The notes under the pieces: model-generated
What the model saw: the letters and a program-made list of their open reading frames with translations, nothing else
Databases searched by the model: none
What the model was told of the DNA's origin: nothing
Position numbers and translations under genes: made by a program
Shown: one piece after another, positions 55,901 through 64,000 of the stretch
Position numbering within the stretch: position 1 is the first letter of the stretch
Layout of the letters: the number at the start of each line of letters is the position of its first letter
From: Dryas octopetala
Lineage: Eukaryota; Streptophyta; Magnoliopsida; Rosales; Rosaceae
Length of the DNA: 64,000 nucleotides
Assembly: GCA_963921425.1 (NCBI GenBank)
Contig: OY992837.1
Span: forward strand, 15,411,896-15,475,895
Direction: 5' to 3'

Positions 55901-57543
55901 TAATGTTTCATGAATTATTATAAGAAGCAGGAATTTACAAGAAGTTGAAACCCAGCAATTTACAGGAAGCACTTGAACTTTTACTAAGGAAAAATATATG
56001 TACATATTTCTAACACAAACACTTACAAAAGAAGCCAAACATGTCCTAATGCTCAATTGAATATTTAATTTCATTCCATTTGAATAATATTTTGATTTAC
56101 AGGTAAGAAATAGAACGGGAAATAGTACGTACTTCGGAAATAAGTTCTCATGTTACTCAATATGGAAATATGAATCAAAGCAACGATTTACTCTTCACGT
56201 ACATGGGTTCAAATTCAAATTATAGCCATAGCTATACCCAAAGTCAATCTTCACCATCAGTCTCAGGGGTAATTGTTTCCCAACGTGATGCAGATCTCAT
56301 TCATTTTGTCCACAAGGTCTGTAATCTCGATCTCTTCCTATATAATAATTAATTTTAATAAATTATTTAAGATAACATATATTGGTTCACACGATTTTTT
56401 TAATTTATGCATATCATGTTTCAGAAATTTGTAATGCTCGACTGATGTAGTAGATAAGATAATCATCATTGAGAAATTCTTTCATCCACATGCGAATCAT
56501 CTAGATGTGGTCCACATCAAGTACTATATATATGCACTTTTATATATGAATTAAAGCGCGTCATTTTATATGGTAACAGGGTCTATGGACATTGCCAACT
56601 TTGTTAGAAATATAGAATGTCATGCTTCATGTATAAAAATGCATATAAAATTGTCATAAATTTCATGCGGACTATATGTGGATGTGAGAATTACGTACTC
56701 GATCATCATTAACTTTGTTGGTATACTATATATGTTATTCCCAAGAACCTAAATCAATAGCTGGAAAATTAAACAATTACTTTATATATATACATATATA
56801 TATATATTCTTATGGGTTCTTAATTCAACTTAAATTTTAGTTTTTTGTAATTTAATTACAATTTATATCTTGATCATCCAGCTCCATAAAGCTCCCATCG
56901 GATCTGATAAGAGGCAAAGAGCTAGACAACAAATACTTGGTGAACTTTCTCGTAGGACGCACATTGACAACAGTATGAATCAAATCCGTAAGCTTTTGTT
57001 TGGAGATGAGAATAGCTCAAATCACTTGAAGAATATTCGGCCTCAGGGGCAACCTCTTGTAGATGATTGGGACTGCTTTAAGAAGTTTGTGAGTAATCCT
57101 TCTAATTAATATTCACTACATTGACAAGTACTATACCACTATGTATGTTATCAAAATACCAATCATGAGATTTTGGGGCTCGAGGCTCGAGGGGAATCAA
57201 AATAATTGAGCATTCATATATATATATATATATTTACATAAGCCTAACACAATATATATGGCGTCTAGAAATTTGGTAATAGAGGGGTTACTCCACTTGA
57301 CTCTCTCTAAGACCGACCTTGACAATACCAACTACTATACACATACATAATGTATATGTTAAGCAAATCGATCGCTGTTTTAATTTAATTTATTTTCCAT
57401 ACATGCAGGTGAGAACTTACGATGAATATTGTGGATTTCTTTCGAATTATGGAATGCAATACACCCGAGTTATTGCCAATATGTGCAATGCAGGGGTTAC
57501 CATGGAGCAAATGATTGCAGCATCAGCTCGGACTTGTGCTTAG
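52938..57543 (+). CDS. VPE: Vacuolar processing enzyme (legumain, C13 cysteine protease), two frameshifts
   Basis: Nine exons: 52938-53171, 53294-53458, 53789-53946, 54085-54173, 55333-55532, 55649-55697, 56103-56316, 56882-57088 and 57409-57543. They would give about 482 residues. It is a vacuolar Asn-specific endopeptidase that matures seed and vacuolar proteins. A signal peptide (1-24) is followed by a short propeptide. The catalytic His is in YYTDHGSPG (~179) and Cys in YLESCESGS (~222). A C-terminal prodomain with [13 protein letters not shown] is present. Two single-base excesses break the frame: G7 at 53861-53867 (six expected) in exon 3 and an extra A at about 56138-56140 in exon 7. 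Exon 1 has a GC donor (CATCAG|GCACGT). With all other codons intact, this is either a young pseudogene or homopolymer sequencing error. Confidence 0.85.
54324..54871. mobile_element. 548-bp MULE-type MITE in VPE intron 4
   Basis: Inverted arms of about 130 bp (left 'gaggaaataatagattt' and 'ttatacctagttcaattttg'; the right end is their mirror). They are flanked by an exact 10-bp duplication 'ttaagaaaaa' (54314-54323 and 54872-54881). No coding capacity. The duplication length and long arms point to Mutator-like MITEs. Confidence 0.88.
54882..55080. repeat. Decayed MITE related to 50360-50645
   Basis: It shares 'acatgaccaaataatt', then 'tttgatt' and 'ggatcatccttaaa'-type blocks with the foldback family, but the arms are incomplete. 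Confidence 0.45.
55132..55185. repeat. Tandem duplication of a 26-bp unit
   Basis: 'gttaaaataaggtcatcctc' and 'actact' occur twice in a row in VPE intron 4, without differences. Confidence 0.9.
57210..57233. repeat. (TA)n microsatellite
   Basis: TA run in VPE intron 8. Confidence 0.85.
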
Positions 57544-57891
57544 AGTAGTAATAGACTAATAGTTTTTGGTTTGTAATAAATCATCAATATTTATACTTTT
57601 AAAAAAATTATAATCACAATTTGGGGAATTTATATTCTCCATTCAATTAAATAAAGATACGTGTCTACAACGACACATAATTGCCCTTGTACATGAATTA
57701 ACACTAGCGTGAGTTTAAACACAAAACGATACCTTATTCATGATATATGCCACGATTGATTAATTTATGCAAGCCCCAATAAGCAGCTTACCATTGCTTC
57801 CACTTTCGATACACAGCTTTCTTGGTTGGGTTAGGGTACAACTGATAAACACAAGATATTCATAAATGAAGTCACTTAAAGCAATTTTTCT

Positions 57892-58028
57892 TTGTTAAGG
57901 AAGAAGATGATTTAGTTATAAAAGGTTGATATTTAAAACTTATCTCCTATTCTCACAAAAGTGTTGGGATTAGTGGGGATAAGTTTTATATTCGACCCTT
58001 TATGACTAATCTCTCTTCTTCCTTCAAG
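57892..58028. mobile_element. Short palindromic MITE-like hairpin (~137 bp)
   Basis: The left 'ttgttaaggaagaagatgat' and 'aaaacttatctcc' are mirrored by the right 'ggggataagttttata' and 'ctcttcttccttcaag'. The two halves almost meet, giving a near-perfect hairpin. No target duplication was identified with confidence. Confidence 0.6.
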
Positions 58029-58404
58029 TTAGAAGACATCTTACATCTTCTTACTTCAATATACATTGAATCTAGTTAGTTAATATATCCAATCTAATTC
58101 TGGGCGCGTACCAAATGGGGCCTAAATATCTTCGAGGTACAGTGTGCAACACTAACATTCAATGATGGCGTAATACTAATGTTAAATCCACCATATGCAT
58201 AGAACAAACATGGGTAAGATCCATCCAAACAATATTCTTTATTACACAGCAAACATCAGTATCTCAGTGTCATCTTTATTGGTTAACTAATTACCATTGA
58301 TTTTAGGGCGTATTTCCAACATGGCTGGTATCACACCGGTGCCTCCTCACTCACGTACTTCTCGTGTTTGTTTGTGTAGAGTATTCAGTAGCCGATGTGT
58401 CACT

Positions 58405-58805
58405 TCAACTCCTAGTTTGACCTGGCATCCACGTATCACTTACACATTGGAGGGTCAAACCATCACTTTGGGCTGACCCGACGTTGGGTGGTGTGACTAA
58501 ACCATGTGGATCCCACCTCATGTGAGAGTTGCCGTACTGGGGCACGCCCCATCGAAGACTCTCTCTGGGTGGTGTTTCCAGAAGAAGGTGAATCACCATT
58601 AATGACACCATTCGTGTGGGAAGAAGAACCGTTTGCAATGTTAGTAGCAGTTGAAAAGGACGAAGTGGTGGATTGGACCACAATGTGGGGTTGCAAAGCT
58701 CATCATTCATGGAGGAGAGGATCTGGAAAGCTGACTCTTTGGTTTCTTCCAGATGCTTCTGCCCTTCCATTTCTAGCTCTTGCGTCTCTTGAGGCTTGTT
58801 GTTAA
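58405..58805 (-). pseudogene. MED30: MED30-like fragment
   Basis: Minus-strand sequence encodes [20 protein letters not shown] then [11 protein letters not shown], matching the conserved N-terminal part of plant Mediator subunit 30. It then shifts frame ([20 protein letters not shown]) and loses similarity. No other MED30 exon is seen nearby. It is therefore a truncated, frameshifted copy. Mediator 30 is a head/middle-associated nuclear coactivator subunit; this relic should be inactive. Confidence 0.6.
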
Positions 58806-61231
58806 TGCATTCACGTTCTTCTCTTCCATTATTTTGGACTCTGTTTCAATTGTTTGTGAGAAAAGTTTATAGGGCTATGTGAACAGTAAATGTCTATCAA
58901 ATTACACCCTCTACCCACAGAAAGAGGGAATATTGCATATAATTACTAAATTCATACAACATATAACAAACCATGTAAATTGGCAGCAAGAATATGGTAG
59001 TGAACATGCTTTCAATTTAAATTTACTTGCCACTTAACCAGCAAAAAGATATAGGCTTATCAAAATCCAATTTGGTCATTATTTGAACATAAACTCAATA
59101 TTCAATCATAATCTAGTAGACATAATTTACGAAATTGAAAAGAAGTAACATAATGAACATTCAAACATTAAAAAACACATAATAAACATTCAATAACAGT
59201 TCACCCAAAAAAGCTAGACTTATCAATTATGATCATCCAACCTCAATTTATAACAAATTTAGAGACATAGAGAGAGATTGGGACTTCAATTATATCATGT
59301 AACCAAGAAAGTAAAACCATTATAAATTGTAATAGAGCCTTTATATATTTTCCTAGAGTGTTTCTCTGTAACCAATCAAAATAAATAAATAGTTTAGAAA
59401 ACAAGACTCTCCCCAACAAGTAATAGCAGCCAACATAATAGAAAAATGGAAGAGAAGAGAGAGGGACAAATGGTTTACAAATGGTGAGATTTGAAGTCGT
59501 GGTGTGGGTCTACCTAAAGAATAAATGGTGTTTTAAGTATAAGGCCAAAATGAGAAAGAAATAGAGTCCGCCCGACCAAAAACTTAAGTCACAAGACAAA
59601 AAACTTATCGAGCGCCCAGTAAGCTGCAAATGCAACCTCTATCTACGACCTAAAACATGCATCTGCAACATAAAATTTGCATTTACAACTTAAAATATAT
59701 TATATACAACCTAAAAATTTGCCTTTGTTACCTTAAAAGATGCATATGCAACCTAAAATCTGCAGATGGAGGATGCATTTGCATCCGCTGAGCTCTCTGC
59801 AAAAATATCGAGCATTTGATAGCCTATTTCTCACCTCTGGCCAGTCGCACGCATGCAAATAGAATGGCCATTAGCTTAATTTTTTATTTATGTGGATTTT
59901 CAGTTAATAATCTTCGATATTTTAATTGTCCTTGGGAGTAATTTACTAAAAAATAAAACTATTTGAGTAAGTAACACTAAAAATAGTACGAATAGGAATA
60001 CTCTTATCCAAAATAAAATAAAGTAACGGTAGTTGTCGGATTCGGCTCCTCTGTCTTAATGGCGGGTGCCTTTGAGAAATCTGAAACATTCAAGTAATCC
60101 AATGGCCATCACTATTCAGTCCATTCCACGTCAACATAAGTTTTTTTGTGTGAAAACTCACCGTTTTACAATTTAACATAAGTCTCTTCCTACCGTCTTT
60201 CTACTCACATCTTTTTCTTCATTGTTCCTCTTTTATTCTCAATTTTTCAGTAACAAAAAACAAACATTATCTCTCTTCTCACAACAATATCAGTCTAAGA
60301 ACAAGTTTCACTTGTAGGGAATCCATTGGAGGCATGGAGATTCTCTCTGCTTTCCTTTTTTTTTTTTTTCTTTCTCTTGTGAACAGTTTAATAGGCTTTG
60401 CAATGCGAGTGACAAAAGGTTTACAAGAATTTGAAGGTGGAGTAAAAGTTTATCGGACTTGTGTGTTTCTCTTGTATTTTTCTTTTGATTATAGTTTTTG
60501 TGGTTTTTTCAATTGCCTTTTAGTTGGTAGCATAAACAAAGAAAAAAAAAAGTTCTTCATGTATTCATGTAGTATAAACCAAGATCATTTTTCTCTGCAA
60601 CTAACAGAAAATTAACATTTAAATTCCAGCTTTTTAGCCACTAATATTTAACTTATAAATATTAATTTACATGCATGGTTTCTATGCTTCTCTATGGCTT
60701 TCTGGACCTTCTGGTCAGGAGGCTTAGTTTAGAGCACGAAGCACGCATTGGTTCAAGGAACAGTATTGTAAACCGTTTGACTGAGGCAGCAGGTTACTCA
60801 TCAATTTAATACTAATTGAAGGGAGTTACGTGACTAGCACGTGACTTGTAAAAAATGCAGCTGCACCGGTGCAGTGCTCCACCGTCTCCTGACCCGAATA
60901 TTTGATACTAAATATTTTTATTGTGAATAAAAATACGTATTTGATGTATGGGTTGACCGGCCCAAAAACAAAAAAGATGTAAGCGTTGAGAAAGGGGCCG
61001 GGTCCAACCATTTCAATTGTTGCACCAAAATTGTTTTGTTGGCTTAAAAAGTATAATTTGTATCTTCATTCTAATATCCTTTTTATGATTTTGGCTAGCA
61101 AATGTTATATTCGTGTTCAAAATTAAGCGAAATGATAATGAAACAAATTTATCTTGCAAACTCATTTTAATTTACAAATTTCAAAAGTAATTTGGTTACT
61201 TTGATTGTAAGCATGTTATGTTAAGGCATCA
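58806..61231. other. Intergenic DNA without recognisable genes
   Basis: AT-rich. 59630-59770 holds loose repeats of 'cta.aacctaaaatttgcat' type. A 93-codon frame at 60334 is hydrophobic and T-run-driven, so I do not accept it. A 14-bp perfect palindrome 'ctgcaccggtgcag' lies near 60861. Confidence 0.45.
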
Positions 61232-61255
61232 CACTACAAGAAAAACATATTTGGG

Positions 61256-61935
61256 CGACCAAACTTTGGGCGACGAACATATATTCGTCGCCTAAAGAAA
61301 TTTAGGGCGACGAACAAGAAAATTTGTCGCTCAAAGTTATAAAGGTTTGGGCGACGAACATGTTCGTCGCCCAAAGAAGGTTTAGGCGACGAATCACACG
61401 TTCATCGCCCAAAGTTACTTTGCGCGACGAACAAATTTCGTCGCCTAAACATTAACAACAAACAATTAATTGAGAAATCCATTGGGCGAGGAATATACAT
61501 GTTCGTCGCCCAAAGATAATTTGGGCGACGAACATATATATTCCTCGCCCAAACTTACTTTGGGTGACAAAATATTTCGTCGCCCAAACTCATTTTGGGC
61601 GAGGAATATTATGTTCGTCGCCCAAAGACACTTTAGGTGACAAAATTATGTTCGTCGCCCAATATGAGTTTGGGCGACGAAATATGTTCGTCGCCCAAAG
61701 GATCATCCTGTTTTGTAATAATGGTTTGGGCGAGGAACCTCACAATTCGTCGCCCAAAGACACTTTGGGTGACGAAATTATATTCGTCGCCCAATATGAG
61801 TTTGGGCGACGAAATATGTTCGTCGCCCAAAAAATCATCCTGTTTTGTAATAATGGTTTGGGCGAGGAACCTCACAATTCGTCGCCCAAAGTTTGTTTGG
61901 GCGACGAAATTTGTAGTTCCTCGCCCAAAGTAAGA
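61256..61935. repeat. CACTA subterminal array, ~33 alternating motifs
   Basis: 'tttgggcgacgaa' and its complement 'ttcgtcgcccaaa' alternate, with variants (ggcgagg, ggtgac), about 33 times by hand count, forming many small hairpins. A ~127-bp block containing 'atcctgttttgtaataatgg' is duplicated within it. Such motifs bind the transposase in En/Spm elements. Confidence 0.9.
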
Positions 61936-62026
61936 ATATTTTTTTGTTTACAATTTTATATATGTAATAGCATACTATACGATTGTATTTCCAAAGATCA
62001 TAACCATTCATTTTTTAATTCCCCAC

Positions 62027-63480
62027 TTAAGGATCATCCATGCAAAAAATTAGCTCAATCGGAGATGTAGAAGTTAGGTAACGGTGGTTGAACTTATGAA
62101 CGATTGTAAATTTTGTAATACGAATCGAAGTATGAGATGAATTCCGATTTAGCCGATTTTTTGCAGAGATGATCTTCCAGTATAAACGAATAGAATGAAC
62201 GGTTCCGATCGTTGAAATCACATTGTAGTCTTCACAAATTGTTGAATCACCAAAATTTCTACCCAAAAGTTAATATAATTATACTCTTCAAGTGTATTTG
62301 TATGTAGAAGATCACTTTTATATTGTGTTTTTAACGATCCGAACCGATCATTCCTTAGTGCCTCACTTAAGGATCATCCATGCAAAAAATTAACTCAATC
62401 GGAGATGTAGAAGTTAGGTAACGGTGGTTGAACTTATGAACGATTGTAAATTTTGTAATACGAATCGAAGTATGAGATGAATTCCGATTTAGCCGATTTT
62501 TTGCAGGGATGATCTTCCAGTATAAATGAATAGAATGAACGGTTCCGATCGTTGAAATCACATTGTAGTCTTCACAAATTGTTGAATCACCAAAATTTCT
62601 ACCCAAAAGTTAATATAATTATACTCTTCAAGTGTATTTGTATGTAGAAGATCACTTTTGTATTGTGTTTTTAACGATCCGAACCGATCATTCCTTAGTG
62701 CCTCACTTAAGGATCATCCATGTAAAAAATTAGCTCAATCGGAGATGTAAAAGTTAGGTAACGGTGGTTGAACTTATGAACGATTGTAAATTTTGTAATA
62801 CGAATCGAAGTATGAGATGAATTCCGATTTAGCCGATTTTTTGCAGGGATGATCTTCCAGTATAAATGAATAGAATGAACGGTTCCGATCGTTGAAATCA
62901 CATTGTAGTCTTCACAAATTGTTGAATCACCAAAATTTCTACCCAAAAGTTAATATAATTATACTCTTCAAGTGTATTTGTATATAGAAGATCACTTTTG
63001 TATTATGTTTTTAACGATCCGAACCGATCATTCCTTAGTGCCTCACTCAAAGATCATCCATGCAAAAAATTAACTCAATTGGAGATGTAGAAGTTAGGTT
63101 TAGCATTTAGGATGTATGAACGATCTTGATTCTTATAATAATAATCGAACGGGTAGATGAACTCCGATTGAGCCGATTTTTTCCAGGGTTGATCTTTGAG
63201 TATGAACATATATGAAGAATGGCTCTGATTGTGATAATCACGTTGTGGTCTTCACAATTATTGAAGCTACAAGGTTTTAACGAAAGAGTTGATATAATTT
63301 TATTCTTCAAATGCAAAAACCACTGATTTATATGTAGAACCTTATATGTCGATTGTATTTTTAACGATCTGAACCGTTCATTTATTAGTTTGTCACTCAA
63401 AGATCATTCCTCTAAAATATTAGGTCAATTGGAGATCTAGAAGTTTGGTATTGGAGCTCGAACGTATGAACGATCATGGT
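62027..63480. repeat. 340-bp tandem array: three close copies plus diverged copies
   Basis: Units start at about 62027, 62367 and 62707 with exact 340-bp spacing and few differences. A diverged copy follows from about 63047 and a partial one from about 63390. Each unit contains inverted pairs, for example 'tgcaaaaaattagctcaatc' against the complement of 'gatttagccgattttttgca', and 'gaacggttccgatcgtt' against 'aacgatccgaaccgatc'. The repeated minus-strand frames of 79 codons are by-products. Confidence 0.92.
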
Positions 63481-63624
63481 TCATAAAAAATTCAACTTTG
63501 GGCGACGAAATGTAGCTTTAAGCGACGAACAATGCGTCACCCAAAGTCTGAAATTATGGCGGGATAAAACGGTGCCTTAATGTCAAGAACTTTGGGCGAC
63601 GAACATGGATTCGTCGCTCAAAGT

Positions 63625-63824
63625 NNNNNNNNNNNNNNNNNNNNNNNNNNNNNNNNNNNNNNNNNNNNNNNNNNNNNNNNNNNNNNNNNNNNNNNNNNNN
63701 NNNNNNNNNNNNNNNNNNNNNNNNNNNNNNNNNNNNNNNNNNNNNNNNNNNNNNNNNNNNNNNNNNNNNNNNNNNNNNNNNNNNNNNNNNNNNNNNNNNN
63801 NNNNNNNNNNNNNNNNNNNNNNNN
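63625..63824. other. Assembly gap (200 N)
   Basis: Exactly 200 N, probably a placeholder of unknown true size, placed at the repeat-rich CACTA element. Confidence 0.99.
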
Positions 63825-64000
63825 TTAAGCGGCTAGATATTCGATTTTGTATTTCATCTCCAAACAAAATGGGATTCTGCATACTTAATTAGATTCCGCT
63901 ATAAACGTGGCTCGTATATTTATGTCTATGTCACAAACCTTCAGCTTTCTATTTGTGGTGCCACATTACGTACTATTTCTGTTATACGCACAGATCAAAG
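63825..64000 (+). promoter_or_regulatory. Second copy of the VPE upstream region
   Basis: Very similar to 52637-52800 in the same orientation ('gcggctagatattcgatttt', 'atttcatctccaaacaaa' and 'ccttcagctttctatttgtg'), with small indels. It implies a tandem VPE paralogue starting just beyond the window. Confidence 0.8.

Larger units (their letters stand above)
61232..63624 (+). mobile_element. CACTA (En/Spm) transposon, left part, running into the gap
   Basis: It begins with the canonical terminus CACTACAAGAAAAA at 61232, preceded by 'tca' (candidate 3-bp target copy). A dense subterminal repeat array follows (61256-61935), then a 340-bp tandem array (about 62027-63480) and a second short block of the same subterminal motif (63495-63624). 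No transposase frame occurs before the N run; the matching right terminus is not in the assembled sequence. Because unrelated VPE-promoter sequence follows the gap, the element's right end should lie within it. Confidence 0.88.

Noticed and set aside
60334-60615. 93-residue hydrophobic frame after a leader-like region
   Set aside because: It is driven by T runs, with no recognisable family or splice context.
60861-60874. Perfect palindrome 'ctgcaccggtgcag'
   Set aside because: A single short palindrome without context; expected occasionally by chance.
61564-62070. 168-residue plus-strand frame and its partners
   Set aside because: It translates the CACTA subterminal repeats; the repeated peptide pattern mirrors the DNA motif, not a protein.
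62027-62946. Three repeated 79-residue minus-strand frames resembling a small gene family
   Set aside because: They are spaced exactly 340 bp apart as part of a non-coding tandem array with inverted structure.
62027-63480. CRISPR-like array
   Set aside because: Units are 340 bp, directly tandem, without spacers, in a plant transposon.
63580-63892. Frames running through the N run
   Set aside because: Unknown bases cannot support coding calls.

Overview
This window is AT-rich nuclear DNA of a flowering plant. It carries intron-rich genes with typical plant splice sites and plant-specific proteins (a MYB-CC factor, a vacuolar processing enzyme, a VARLMGLE/DUF3741-type protein), together with copia, gypsy-like, LINE, Mutator-like and CACTA elements. 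The proteins look eudicot, probably a woody rosid, but I cannot fix the species from sequence alone. A run of 200 N (63625-63824) marks an assembly gap.

Layout. 1-9600: repeat-rich DNA with an apparently intact Ty1/copia element (2795-7817, minus strand; no difference seen between its LTRs; 5-bp target duplication), a 1.1-kb foldback element (7916-9034), and two diverged copies of one ~400-bp segment (1-420 and 9245-9605) flanking both. 9600-12190: retroelement debris and a fragment resembling PHYTOCHROME KINASE SUBSTRATE. 12194-18672 (minus): a six-exon PHL7-like MYB-CC transcription factor. Its 3.9-kb first intron holds a LINE remnant that is itself split by a Mutator-like foldback element with an exact 11-bp target duplication. 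21464-25438 (minus): a five-exon L-2-hydroxyglutarate dehydrogenase. 25650-46500: a long transposon-dominated stretch. It has two copies of a TE family rich in 'cgaaattt' motifs (one has captured the 5' part of an ATL RING-H2 gene), a decayed MULE transposase, a gypsy-like LTR, and two related SIRE-type copia LTRs in opposite orientation. It is interrupted only by a cupin-fold membrane protein gene (42727-45098, plus). 47135-51497 (plus): a VARLMGLE/DUF3741-type gene. 52938-57543 (plus): a nine-exon vacuolar processing enzyme (legumain) with two single-base frameshifts. 58405-58805 (minus): a MED30-like relic. 61232 to the gap: the left part of a CACTA transposon with about 33 alternating subterminal motifs and a 340-bp tandem array. 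After the gap, 63825-64000 repeats the upstream region of the VPE gene, so a second VPE copy probably lies just to the right.

The genes are unrelated housekeeping and regulatory loci; no shared pathway is evident. The most interesting content is the transposon biology: nested insertions with readable target duplications, gene-fragment capture, a young copia insertion, and a MITE-like foldback unit that occurs both dispersed in the window and as a tandem array inside the CACTA element.
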